A stretch of DNA of 64,000 bases from Nocardia xishanensis NBRC 101358 (GTDB lineage Bacteria; Actinomycetota; Actinomycetes; Mycobacteriales; Mycobacteriaceae): the NCBI RefSeq assembly GCF_001613365.1, contig NZ_BDCF01000013.1:62001-126000 (forward strand). Reading direction: 5' to 3'. The notes below the pieces were generated by a model, which saw only the letters and a program-made list of their open reading frames with translations, made no database searches and was not told the DNA's origin. Position numbers and translations under genes: made by a program. Each line of letters begins with the position of its first letter. Position 1 is the stretch's first letter. Positions 40,377 to 48,766 of this stretch are shown here, one piece after another.

Positions 40377-42029
40377 ATGAAGATTGTGATCATCGGAGGA
40401 GTGGCCGGTGGGATGTCGGCCGCCACCCGGCTGCGGCGGCTGCGGGAGTCGGCCGACATCGTCGTGCTCGAGCGAGGCGATCACGTGTCGTTCGCGAACT
40501 GTGGCCTGCCCTACTACGTCGGCGGTGTGATCCCGAAAAGGGAATCACTGCTGTTGCAGACACCGGAGTCGCTCGCGGCGCGGTTTCGCCTGGACGTGCG
40601 GGTGCGCCACGAGGTCGTCGCGCTGGACACGGAGCGCCGGACGGTGACGGTGCGTGAACTGGACTCGGGCCGCGAATACACGGAGCCTTTCGACGAGCTG
40701 GTGCTGAGCACCGGCGCCTCGGCGGTCGTGCCGCCGCTACCGGGCGCCGAGCGCGCCTTGGTGCTGCGCGATGTCGCCGACGTGGATCGCCTGGTCGAAG
40801 CGGCGGCCGATGCGCGGTCCGCCGTGGTGGTCGGCGCCGGATTCATCGGCGTGGAGATGGCCGAAAACCTTGTGCGCAAGGGCATTTCGACCACCGTGGT
40901 GGAGCGCGGAGCGCAGGTGCTCGCGCCGCTCGACGTGGAGATGGCCGCGCCGGTCGCCGACGAGATGCGCGATCACGGCATCCGATTGGCGCTGGGTGCG
41001 GAGCTGACGCGCGTCGACGGCAATACCGTGACGCTCTCCGATGGCAGCGTCGTCCCCGCCGACCTGGTGGTCATGGCGATCGGGGTGCGGCCGGAGAGCG
41101 CTCTGGCCCGCGCGGCCGGATTGGCGATCGGTCCGAGCGGCGGCATCCTGGTCGACGATCGGCTGCGCACATCGGCCGCGCACGTCTATGCCGTCGGCGA
41201 CGTGGTGGAGAAGAAGGACGCGGTAGCCGGCGAGCCGACGCTGGTCCCGCTGGCCAACGCGGCCAACAGGCAGGGGCGGCTGGTCGCGGACGTGATCGCC
41301 GGATTGCCGGTCTCCGACCCGCCCGCGCAGGGCACCGCGATCGTCGGCGTCTTCGATCTGACGGCGGCGATGACCGGGTGGAGTGAGAAGCGTCTGCGTG
41401 CCGCCGGTCGCCCGTTCCGCGCCATCCACACGCATCCGCTCGACCATGCCGGTTACTACCCGGGCGCTGTCGCGATGTCGGTGAAGCTGCTCGTCGATCC
41501 CGGGACGGACGCGATCCTCGGGGCGCAGGCGGTCGGCGGGGAGGGCGTCGACAAGCGCATCGACGTGCTGGCCACGGCGATGGCAGGCGGGATACCGGCC
41601 TCGCGGTTGATGGACCTCGAGCTCGCCTACGCACCCCAGTTCGGTTCGGCCAAAGACCCGGTGAACATGCTGGGCTACATCGCCGACAACCTGCGCACCG
41701 GCGCGGTCAGGACGGTGCAGTGGCACGAACTCGCCGACGTGATCGCGACGGGAACGCACCTGGTGGACGTACGATCGCCGGAGGAGTTCGCCGCTGGTTC
41801 CATCCCCGGCGCACGCAACATCCCGTTGGACGAACTGCGCGCCCGCGCGTCGGAGATCCCAGCCGGTCCGGTTCTGGTCTTCTGCCAAGTCGGGCAGCGA
41901 GGCAACAGCGCCACGCGGATGCTGACGCAGCTCGGCCGGGACGCGGTCAACCTGGACGGCGGATACCGGACCTGGCGTACCGCCGCATCGATCCTGACCA
42001 CCCGGCTGATGAAGCCCCTTTTCACCTGA
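40377..42029 (+). CDS. CoA-disulfide reductase-like flavoenzyme fused to rhodanese
   Basis: This 550-residue FAD/NAD(P)H enzyme has an N-terminal dinucleotide-binding motif (IIGGVAGGMSAATRLRRL). Active-site Cys42 is in FANCGLPYYVGG. A second Rossmann motif (VVVGAGFIGVEMAENL) and FAD motif (HVYAVGDVVE) follow, then a dimerisation domain. The C-terminal rhodanese domain (about 450-540) has LVDVRSPEEFAAGSIPGARN and the catalytic loop CQVGQRG. Such fusions reduce CoA or glutathione persulfides and polysulfides. Two CstR-type operators lie immediately upstream, which fits induction by reactive sulfur. The GGAAGGAGCG ribosome binding site supports the ATG at 40377. Confidence 0.93.
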   Translation: MKIVIIGGVAGGMSAATRLRRLRESADIVVLERGDHVSFANCGLPYYVGGVIPKRESLLLQTPESLAARFRLDVRVRHEVVALDTERRTVTVRELDSGREYTEPFDELVLSTGASAVVPPLPGAERALVLRDVADVDRLVEAAADARSAVVVGAGFIGVEMAENLVRKGISTTVVERGAQVLAPLDVEMAAPVADEMRDHGIRLALGAELTRVDGNTVTLSDGSVVPADLVVMAIGVRPESALARAAGLAIGPSGGILVDDRLRTSAAHVYAVGDVVEKKDAVAGEPTLVPLANAANRQGRLVADVIAGLPVSDPPAQGTAIVGVFDLTAAMTGWSEKRLRAAGRPFRAIHTHPLDHAGYYPGAVAMSVKLLVDPGTDAILGAQAVGGEGVDKRIDVLATAMAGGIPASRLMDLELAYAPQFGSAKDPVNMLGYIADNLRTGAVRTVQWHELADVIATGTHLVDVRSPEEFAAGSIPGARNIPLDELRARASEIPAGPVLVFCQVGQRGNSATRMLTQLGRDAVNLDGGYRTWRTAASILTTRLMKPLFT

Positions 42030-42041
42030 GGAGAAAACACA

Positions 42042-42197
42042 GTGTGCCAACGAATCGTCTGCCGCAAGTGCGGCAAGCCCGGCTACCTCGGCTGCGGAAA
42101 TCACGTCGAGCAGGTGCTCGGCGACGTGCCGAAGGCGCAGCGATGCTCCTGTGAGGTCCAGCCGCCGCCGCGCAAGCGCTGGTTCTTCGGCGCCTGA
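42042..42197 (+). CDS. Small Cys-rich protein (51 residues)
   Basis: A GTG start eight bases after GAGGAG opens a 51-residue protein beginning MCQRIVCRKCGKPGYLGCGN. It later contains QRCSCEV and ends RKRWFFGA. Cys lies at residues 2, 7, 10, 18, 35 and 37, two of them pairs of CxC or CxxC type, so Zn or Fe-S binding is plausible. It starts 12 bases after the rhodanese fusion and is probably co-transcribed. Similar short Cys-rich proteins occur in other actinobacteria, as far as I recall, without known function. A role in sulfur relay or metal protection is inference. Confidence 0.8.
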   Translation: MCQRIVCRKCGKPGYLGCGNHVEQVLGDVPKAQRCSCEVQPPPRKRWFFGA

Positions 42198-42228
42198 ACA
42201 TTCCGCCGCGGCTGAATCTCGCAGCATC

Positions 42229-42254
42229 GGCCGGACTTCGAACGAAGTCCGGCC
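42229..42254. terminator. Hairpin between convergent genes
   Basis: Arms GGCCGGACTTCG and CGAAGTCCGGCC are 12-base exact complements around AA. The hairpin lies between the end of the small Cys-rich gene and the convergent DAG-kinase-like gene, so it probably terminates one or both transcripts. Confidence 0.75.
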
Positions 42255-42288
42255 GGGCGGGTCGGTCCGCGATGGCGCACCGACCCGC

Positions 42289-43653
42289 TCATCCGGTGCC
42301 GGAGGGTGATGCGGCCGAGTGCCGGGGACCACGGGCCCTCTCCCGCAAGCGGATCCAGTCCACCGCGGGAGTGGGCGCCGGCGTGCCCGGTCGCGTTCTC
42401 GGAACCTGCACCCGCAGCGCGCCCGGCCTGATCGTGCACCGGACCGGCGTGGTGAGCAGCAGCGATTCACCGTCGACTCCGACGGGAATGGTGCGGGTGT
42501 CGGCGTCGACGACCACCTCGCGGGTGGTCTGCTGGACGAGCTGGCGGAATCGGCCGACGCGCAGGAGATCGATGGCCTGACGGGTGCTGGCGACCGAGAG
42601 GGCGACCGCGCCGAGCACGCCACGGTCGATCCGCGCGCGGCGGCTCAATCCGGCCAGATCCCCGCTGCCGTAGGGATTGTTGCTGACCAGCACGGCCTGC
42701 GGCCCGTCGACGACGGTGTCCCCGATATGCGCGACGAGCCGCGAACCAGTCTGTCCGGCAAGCAGATCCGGAAGCGTCTGGAGCGTGGTCGCGGTCTTGT
42801 CGTCGCGGTAGGCGGGGCTGCGCACCAGTTCGGCGTAGACGCCGAAGGAAGCGTTGTTGACGAATGGGCGGCCGTTGATGACGCCGAGGTCCACCCGTAA
42901 TTCGACACCGTCGGTGAGCGCGTCGAGCGACGCGCCTGGATCGTCTCGGTCGAGTCCGAGATCCATGGCGAAATGATTGCGTGTTCCGGCGCTGATCACC
43001 AGGAACGGCACGCCGGATTCGGCGGCGACGCCCGCGACCAGTGCCTGCGTTCCGTCACCGCCCGCCACGCCGAGCAGATCCGCGCCGCGTGCGATGGCGT
43101 CGCGGGCCGCGGCCACGACGTCGATGAGTTCCGGCCCTTCGAGCATCAGCACCTCCGCGCCGAGTTCCTCGGCCCTGCGCCGCAGGTCGAATCGGGCGAC
43201 CTTGCCGCCGCCGGAATGCGGATTCATGATCAAGAACGGCCTGCTCGGCCGCGAAGCCGGATATTCGGGCATCCGCGTGTCGCGGTCGTCCTCGCGCAGG
43301 GTGATACGCGCGTAGACCAGCGCCAGCGCCGCCAGACCGCACGACAGCAGCACCACCCACAGCAGCTGGGCGCGCACGAACAGGATGAACACGACGATCG
43401 GCGCAGCCACCGCCACGACCGCCGCGGCCGCGCGCAGGAACCCCCGCCTGGACAGGAACCAATAGAGCGCCGCGACCGTCACCACCGCGCCGCCGATGCC
43501 GACCATCACCAGTCCCGCGGTCGCGAGCAGCCCGGCGAACAGCACCGGGACGAGCACCGCGCAGCCCACCAAGACGAATGTGGCTCGCGCGGACCACCGT
43601 CGCATGCGCGCCTGGCTCGGCGACGCGTCACTGCCGTACTCGTTCTCGTTCAC
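42289..43653 (-). CDS. Diacylglycerol-kinase-like lipid kinase with membrane anchor
   Basis: This 454-residue protein starts with about four hydrophobic helices (residues 25-120; for example ATFVLVGCAVLVPVLFAGLL). The DAGK catalytic domain follows, with MNPHSGGGK, the ATP loop GVAGGDGTQAL, and VISAGTRNHFAMDLGL. The C-terminal domain has PVGVDGESL. Members phosphorylate diacylglycerol, sphingosine-like or other lipids. The kinase fold is clear, but the lipid substrate is not. It lies seven bases downstream of the SulP gene, probably in one transcript. Confidence 0.9.
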   Translation of the reverse strand: MNENEYGSDASPSQARMRRWSARATFVLVGCAVLVPVLFAGLLATAGLVMVGIGGAVVTVAALYWFLSRRGFLRAAAAVVAVAAPIVVFILFVRAQLLWVVLLSCGLAALALVYARITLREDDRDTRMPEYPASRPSRPFLIMNPHSGGGKVARFDLRRRAEELGAEVLMLEGPELIDVVAAARDAIARGADLLGVAGGDGTQALVAGVAAESGVPFLVISAGTRNHFAMDLGLDRDDPGASLDALTDGVELRVDLGVINGRPFVNNASFGVYAELVRSPAYRDDKTATTLQTLPDLLAGQTGSRLVAHIGDTVVDGPQAVLVSNNPYGSGDLAGLSRRARIDRGVLGAVALSVASTRQAIDLLRVGRFRQLVQQTTREVVVDADTRTIPVGVDGESLLLTTPVRCTIRPGALRVQVPRTRPGTPAPTPAVDWIRLRERARGPRHSAASPSGTG

Positions 43654-43660
43654 GGTCGCC

Positions 43661-45376
43661 TCATTCCTGTGGGTGGTCGCGGGTGCGGTCCGCGTGTTCC
43701 AAGAAGTCCGCGACCGCGGCCTCGACGGTGGGGTAGAAGTGGGCCGGGTCGAATCGGTCGCCCATGCCGAATCGGATCAGCCGATCCTTGACCGGCCCCT
43801 TCATCTCCGCGAAGGCCAGCCGAATCCCTTTGCCCGCCAGATAGTTGTCCAGGTCGACGAGTTCGTCCACGGCGGTGGTGTCGAGTCCGGTGATCGGTTC
43901 CGCCGCGACGACGACCCACTCGACCGGCGTCGGAGCCCTGGCCACCACGCCGCGGACGTATTCGTCGAAGATCTCGCCGTTGGCGAAGAACAGGGGAGCG
44001 TCGAACCGGACCAGGACCAAGCCCGGGATCCGGTGTCCGTCGGGGTGTCGTTCGATGTCGTGATAGCCGGGGCGGTCGGTCGTGCGCACCAGTTCCGTGC
44101 GGTAGGGCTGCCACACGCGGGCGACCACGGCGACGAACGACAATCCGATCGCGACCAGAATCCCCTGCAGCACACCGGCGAACACGACACCGAGGAAGGC
44201 CGCGACGGCGAGCCAGAATTCCACGGTGCTCATATGCCACATCCGGACCATGCCGCCCACGTCGATGAGCGCGGTGGCCGCGACGATGACCACGGCCGCC
44301 AGCGCCGCGTCGGGCAGATACGCGGTGAGGCCGGGGGCGACGAGGACGAATGCCAAGACCGCCAGCGCGCCGACGACACCGGCCAACTGGGTGTGCGCTC
44401 CGCTCTGTTCCGCCACCGGGGTGCGGGATCCGCTGGCCGATACCGGGAAACCGCCGAACAGACCGCCCGCGATGTTCGCCGTGCCGATGGCCTTCATCTC
44501 GGTGCTTCCGTTCACGTCCTCGCCGTGGCGGGAGGCGAAGGTCCGTGACAGCACACCGGTGTCGGCGAACGCGATGAGCGCGATTCCGGCGGCGGGCCCG
44601 ATCAGGCGCGTGACGTCGTGCCAGTCGACCCCGCCGATCGAGGGCAGCGGCAGTCCTTCGGGCAGAGCGCCGACCATGGGAATGTCGTCGGTGAGATCGG
44701 CCGCGGCGCACAGTGCGATGGCCGCCACGACGGCCACCAGCACGCCGGGGACGATCGGCAACCACATCCGGAAAGCGACGATGATCGCGATGGCCCCGAC
44801 GCCGATACCCGCCGCCACCGAGTCGATCTTGCCGTCGAACACCGCCCTGCCGGTCTCGGTGAGCTCGGCGAGCACACCGGTCGCGTCGACGGAGAATCCG
44901 AGCAGTTTGGGCAGCTGACCGACGACGACGGTGAGCGCGATCGCGTTGAGATAGCCGAGCCGAATGGGTTTGGACAGCAATTCGGTCACGAAGCCCAGCC
45001 GCAGGAATCCACCGATCAGCAGAATGAGGCCGACGAGAACGGCGAGCACGCCTGCCAAGGCGAGCGCGTCGTCCTGATCTCCCGCCACGGCCAGCGGCAG
45101 GACGGCGGCGGCGATGAGCGGGGCCAGCGAGGAATCCGGGCCGAGGACCAGGATCCGGGACGGACCCACCACCGCGTAGGCCAGCAGCGGGACGATCGTG
45201 GCGTAGAGACCGGCGTAGGCGGGCAGGCCCGCGGCCTCGGCGTAGCCCATGCCGGCGGGGATCAGCAGCGCGGTCAGGACGAGTCCGGCGGTGATGTCCG
45301 TGCGCAGCCAGTCCCGCCGGTACCGCAGGGCGGTCGCGATACCGGGCAACCGGCCGAGAACGTCTGTCCAAGCCAT
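43661..45376 (-). CDS. SulP-family anion transporter with STAS domain
   Basis: This 571-residue permease has the SulP start (DITAGLVLTALLIPAGMGYAEAAGLPAYAGLYATIVPLL), the conserved GLFGGFPVSASGSRTPVAEQSGA segment and a cytoplasmic C-terminal STAS domain (about 440-565). Family members carry sulfate, bicarbonate or other anions. It is followed by the DAG-kinase gene with a seven-base gap and preceded by DUF7144 on the same strand. Sulfate uptake would fit the sulfur genes nearby, but bicarbonate is equally possible. Confidence 0.93.
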   Translation of the reverse strand: MAWTDVLGRLPGIATALRYRRDWLRTDITAGLVLTALLIPAGMGYAEAAGLPAYAGLYATIVPLLAYAVVGPSRILVLGPDSSLAPLIAAAVLPLAVAGDQDDALALAGVLAVLVGLILLIGGFLRLGFVTELLSKPIRLGYLNAIALTVVVGQLPKLLGFSVDATGVLAELTETGRAVFDGKIDSVAAGIGVGAIAIIVAFRMWLPIVPGVLVAVVAAIALCAAADLTDDIPMVGALPEGLPLPSIGGVDWHDVTRLIGPAAGIALIAFADTGVLSRTFASRHGEDVNGSTEMKAIGTANIAGGLFGGFPVSASGSRTPVAEQSGAHTQLAGVVGALAVLAFVLVAPGLTAYLPDAALAAVVIVAATALIDVGGMVRMWHMSTVEFWLAVAAFLGVVFAGVLQGILVAIGLSFVAVVARVWQPYRTELVRTTDRPGYHDIERHPDGHRIPGLVLVRFDAPLFFANGEIFDEYVRGVVARAPTPVEWVVVAAEPITGLDTTAVDELVDLDNYLAGKGIRLAFAEMKGPVKDRLIRFGMGDRFDPAHFYPTVEAAVADFLEHADRTRDHPQE

Positions 45377-45477
45377 CGGCCGGCCTCAGCCGTCGCGTGC
45401 GTGCAAAGGATCCACCATCCGGTGAGGGGATTTACTGCTCACGATTCTCCTCCGAGGCCTGCGGCGTCGGAGGCCGT

Positions 45478-45903
45478 TCAGAGCTGCGGCTGCCAGGCGG
45501 TCACGGCCCAGATGACGACCACGCTCAGCGCGATGACGAGCAGCGACCACAGCGGGTAATAGGGCAGCGACAGGAAGTTCGCGATGATCACCAGCACGGC
45601 GACGGCCACCGCGGCGTAGCGGCCCCACGTGGTGCCGAACAGCAGGCCGAGGGCGCAGATCACGCCGACGATGCCGAGGATCAGATGGACCCAACCCCAG
45701 GTGGTCGAGTCGAAGCGGTAGACGTAGTCGACGCCCGCGACGTAGATCTCGTCCTTGGCGATGGCCGATACGCCTTCGAGCACGGAGACGGCGGCGAGCA
45801 CGAGGAGCATGACCGCCGCCGTGATCGAGATTCCCGTGGCGACGCTCTGCCGCTGGAAGGGTTCCGCGGGCGGGGGACTCTGGACACCCGATGGGTTCGT
45901 CAT
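45478..45903 (-). CDS. DUF7144 membrane protein (second copy)
   Basis: This 141-residue, four-helix protein has the same landmarks as the copy at 27,872: EGVSAIAKDEIYV, TTWGWVHLILGIV, FLSLPYYPLWSLLVIAL and AVTAWQPQL. The first 20 residues are Pro-rich and probably cytoplasmic. It lies upstream of the SulP gene on the same strand with a 101-base gap. Confidence 0.88.
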   Translation of the reverse strand: MTNPSGVQSPPPAEPFQRQSVATGISITAAVMLLVLAAVSVLEGVSAIAKDEIYVAGVDYVYRFDSTTWGWVHLILGIVGVICALGLLFGTTWGRYAAVAVAVLVIIANFLSLPYYPLWSLLVIALSVVVIWAVTAWQPQL

Positions 45904-46111
45904 GGTGGGACTCCTCGTCGCTATCGGACCGTATCCGCCGATTGTCGCCCCGTGTGCGCGCGCGAATCCTCACCTGTTCTGGGTGAAGTGGACGAGCCCC
46001 CGACCACCCCGATCCCGGTCGGTAGTTCTGATCTTTTCGGGGTATGCGTTGGACCGAGGCGGCTACACGACTGTCTCGATCCTTCCTCGTAAACAACACC
46101 GAGGGGTTGCT

Positions 46112-46624
46112 ATGACCAGTGAGATGCAGAAGGCAAAACAGCCGGTGGTCTCCATGGTGTCCGGTCCATATGGGCATCCGTTCCACCCGATCCTGGTGAC
46201 CGTGCCGATCGGGGCGTGGGTGGCGAGTGTGGTGTTCGACATCGGCTCACGGATAGTGGACGACCCGCAGTTCCTCGCGCGCGGCGCGATGTGGCTCGTC
46301 GCGATCGGCGTGCTCGGGGCACTGGTCGCGGCGGTGATCGGTCTGCTGGACTTGCTCGCGATACCGACCGGCACCACGGCGTTTCGCACCGGTCTTGTGC
46401 ACATGAGCCTGAATCTGGCGGTGACCGCCGCCTTCGTCGTCGGCTTCTTCTGGCGCAATTCCGGCGGCGGGCCACAAGGCGCCGTGTCATGGGGTCAGTT
46501 GGTGCTGTCGCTCGTCGCCCTGGCCGCGCTGGGCGTCTCCGGCTATCTCGGCGGCCAGCTCGCCTATCACTACGGCGTCCGGGTCGCGGATGAAGCCACC
46601 CAGGCGACCGGCTTCCAACACTGA
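46112..46624 (+). CDS. DUF2231-type membrane protein
   Basis: This 170-residue protein contains GHPFHPILVTVPIGAWVASVVFDI, then four hydrophobic helices and HMSLNLAVTAAFVVGFFWR, a layout typical of DUF2231. The HPFHP motif and later His in a helix are reminiscent of quinone or haem-binding membrane proteins, but that is speculative. The ATG follows GAGGGG. It diverges from the DUF7144 gene. Confidence 0.88.
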   Translation: MTSEMQKAKQPVVSMVSGPYGHPFHPILVTVPIGAWVASVVFDIGSRIVDDPQFLARGAMWLVAIGVLGALVAAVIGLLDLLAIPTGTTAFRTGLVHMSLNLAVTAAFVVGFFWRNSGGGPQGAVSWGQLVLSLVALAALGVSGYLGGQLAYHYGVRVADEATQATGFQH

Positions 46625-46925
46625 TTCGATCCGCGTCACGAGGTCGGGTCGGTGGTCGACGGGCCGATGCGATGCGCTCTGGCCCGGCGCTGTCCGACGG
46701 CCGAGGTCGGCTGCCGGCCGCGGCCATGGCGCGCGACGGTGCAGAGGATGAAGTGCTGTCGATGCCGTGCCCGGTCGCCGGGCTTGCGCGATGTGTGGCC
46801 GGTGGCGGGGTGGGCGTAACATGCTGAATCTCGGCCGGCGAGTTCGTAGATTGGTGTCGAGTCTCTGCGCGTCCGGTTATCGCGGAGATGTCGGTGGGTT
46901 TCGAATTGGGAGTGGGGTAACTGGT
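46625..46925. other. Intergenic region upstream of lsr2
   Basis: About 300 bases without a supportable gene. The lsr2 promoter should be here. The final 80 bases are less GC-rich than the surroundings, as expected for a promoter. No strong hairpin or operator was seen. Confidence 0.5.
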
Positions 46926-47261
46926 ATGGCGCGCAAGGTTGTCGTCACGGTCGTCGATGATTTCGACGGTCATTCGCAGGCGGCGGAGACGGTGTCGTTC
47001 GCGGTGGACGGTGTCGAGTACGAGATCGACCTGTCGCACGAGAACGCCGCCCGGTTGCGAGAGTCGTTCGCGCAATGGGTTCCTCATGGCAGGCGAGTGG
47101 GTAAAGCGGGTCGGCGCAGCAGGAGTGTCGAGACCGCGGCAGCGGACGGTCCTCGTCCCGGTGTGGTGCGGGAGTGGGCCAGGGCGAACGGTTTCGACGT
47201 TCCCCGGCGCGGGCGCGTGCCCGCGGATGTCGTGGCCGCGTATCAGAAGGCCGCGTCCTAA
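46926..47261 (+). CDS. lsr2: Lsr2 nucleoid-associated protein
   Basis: This 111-residue protein starts MARKVVVTVVDDFDG and has the N-terminal dimerisation domain (VDGVEYEIDLSHENAARLRE). A basic linker and a C-terminal DNA-binding domain with REWARANGFDVPRRGRVPADVV follow. The RGR AT-hook-like loop is intact. Lsr2 silences AT-rich and acquired genes in actinobacteria. Actinobacteria often carry several lsr2 copies, so this may be a paralogue rather than the chromosomal core copy. It is followed by a clear hairpin. Confidence 0.93.
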   Translation: MARKVVVTVVDDFDGHSQAAETVSFAVDGVEYEIDLSHENAARLRESFAQWVPHGRRVGKAGRRSRSVETAAADGPRPGVVREWARANGFDVPRRGRVPADVVAAYQKAAS

Positions 47262-47295
47262 GCGCCGATACCCCGGATCCGAAGTCTTGGATAAG

Positions 47296-47333
47296 GGTCC
47301 GTCCTCCCGAAGGTCGATGCGGGAGGACGGACC
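47296..47333 (+). terminator. Hairpin downstream of lsr2
   Basis: Arms GGTCCGTCCTCCCG and CGGGAGGACGGACC form a 14-base perfect stem with a 10-base loop. It starts 34 bases after the lsr2 stop codon. No T-tract follows. Confidence 0.8.
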
Positions 47334-47715
47334 ACTTCCCCGTCAGGCCGCGGGAACGCCGCCACGTTCTCGGGCCGCTTCGACCTTATCGGTTAATCGG
47401 CGAACAGGGGGCGTTTGACGCGAACTTTGTGTCGTCGCTTGGCTTGTGACCGTCCTATGTCGGTTGTTCTCCACAGGTGCCGAGCGGATACTTCTGCCAC
47501 GAAGGTTCGCCGGTCACGGTCGTGATCACCACCCGCGGCGACGGCCTCGCTGCCGATCCGCACGATGAAAGAACCCGGCAGCGGCTCGAATTCGAAACGA
47601 AAATCGGTTCTGCGTGTCGCCGAATCCGTATGGACGAAATGCTGTGGCCAACCAGCGCCGTGTGTTACGCCGTCGTACGGATTTCTCCGCGCGAAAGCTA
47701 CTCGGCGGCACCGCG
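47334..47715. other. Gap with a possible secreted-protein remnant
   Basis: No intact gene is visible. On the minus strand, at about 47,455-47,660, two frames carry protein-like text. One reads FRFEFEPLPGSFIVRIGSEA and the other VVITTVTGEPSWQKYPLGTC before a stop at 47,455-47,457. Joining them needs one frameshift. This could be the remnant of an exported protein, but the evidence is thin. Confidence 0.35.
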
Positions 47716-48654
47716 TCAACTGCTCGCCGCGGTGGACACGTCGATCGGCACCCCTGTCTCCCGTTCGGAGACTTCCCACAGTTTGGCGATGGCACTGTTC
47801 ATTCCGATTCTGCGGAAGATCGGTTTGCGCACCGGAGGCCCGTTGTTGACGAACATCGGACCGTAGAACTCGCCACCGTTCGCGGCCGGGTCCGTCGCCG
47901 CACGCAGTTGCGGGAGAGCGCCATCGGGCGCGGACATGCCGGTATGCACAGCGGCCCAATGGCTGAACCGCTGGGTGAGGCCACCGCCGGATTCCCGCAC
48001 ACTGACCGCTTGCAGGTTGGTGTTCGACAAACCTGGATGCGCGAGCAGGCTCGCCGTGCCAACGCCCGCCCGCTCGAACTCGCGCTGCAACCCCAGGCCG
48101 AAGTGGAAGTTGGCGAGCTTGGCCTGGCCGTACGCCCGCCACGGCCCGTAGCGACCTTCGAGGTGTGGATTCGCCGGGTCGACGGCGCGACCCATGTGAT
48201 GCGCCGTGCTCGTCACCGTCACGACGCGGGCTCCCGGGGTACGCAGCAGCGACGGCAGCAGCAGGGAAGTCAGTGTCCAATGCCCCAAATGGTCCACGCC
48301 GAACTGCATTTCGAAACCATCGACGGTTTTCGCTTCGCCGGTCGCCATGACCCCGGCGTTGTTGATCAGCAAGTCGATGCGCTTGTGTGAGCCGAAAATC
48401 TTCTCGCCTGCCGCGTGGACGGAGGCCTGCGCGGAGAGATCGAGCGACACCAGCTCCAGCGAGGCGCCCGGCGCCGCCGTGCGAATGTCTTCCATCGCGG
48501 CCGCGGCCTTGTCCTGATTGCGCACCGCCATCACGACGTGGGCGCCCTTCGCCGCCAGTTGCCGCGCCGTTTCCAGCCCCAGCCCGCCGTTCGCCCCGGT
48601 CACCACCGCCGTCCGGCCGCGTTGATCGGGGATTTGAGAAGCGTTCCAGAACAT
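47716..48654 (-). CDS. Short-chain dehydrogenase/reductase (retinol-dehydrogenase-like)
   Basis: This 312-residue SDR has the cofactor motif TGANGGLGLETARQL, an NNAGVM motif, the catalytic Ser in VTSTAHHMG and YGQAK (Tyr and Lys). The sequence resembles actinobacterial SDRs annotated as light-dependent protochlorophyllide-reductase or retinol-dehydrogenase-like. The NADP preference is likely because of VRNQDK after the second strand. A strong AGGAGG ribosome binding site precedes the ATG. Substrate unknown. Confidence 0.92.
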   Translation of the reverse strand: MFWNASQIPDQRGRTAVVTGANGGLGLETARQLAAKGAHVVMAVRNQDKAAAAMEDIRTAAPGASLELVSLDLSAQASVHAAGEKIFGSHKRIDLLINNAGVMATGEAKTVDGFEMQFGVDHLGHWTLTSLLLPSLLRTPGARVVTVTSTAHHMGRAVDPANPHLEGRYGPWRAYGQAKLANFHFGLGLQREFERAGVGTASLLAHPGLSNTNLQAVSVRESGGGLTQRFSHWAAVHTGMSAPDGALPQLRAATDPAANGGEFYGPMFVNNGPPVRKPIFRRIGMNSAIAKLWEVSERETGVPIDVSTAASS

Positions 48655-48766
48655 CGCGAACCTCCTGGTCGGGTGTTCGTTCGGTAGCGAAATCTACCAA
48701 ATCGAGTGCGCGCGGAACGGGCATCGTGCCGTAATCGCCGGATGGAACCGGTGGCCCCCGAGTGGA

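Noticed and set aside
43650..45371. Alternative minus-strand frame overlapping the SulP gene
   Set aside because: Its translation is Arg-rich with no hydrophobic helices, while the frame at 43,661-45,376 gives an intact SulP permease.
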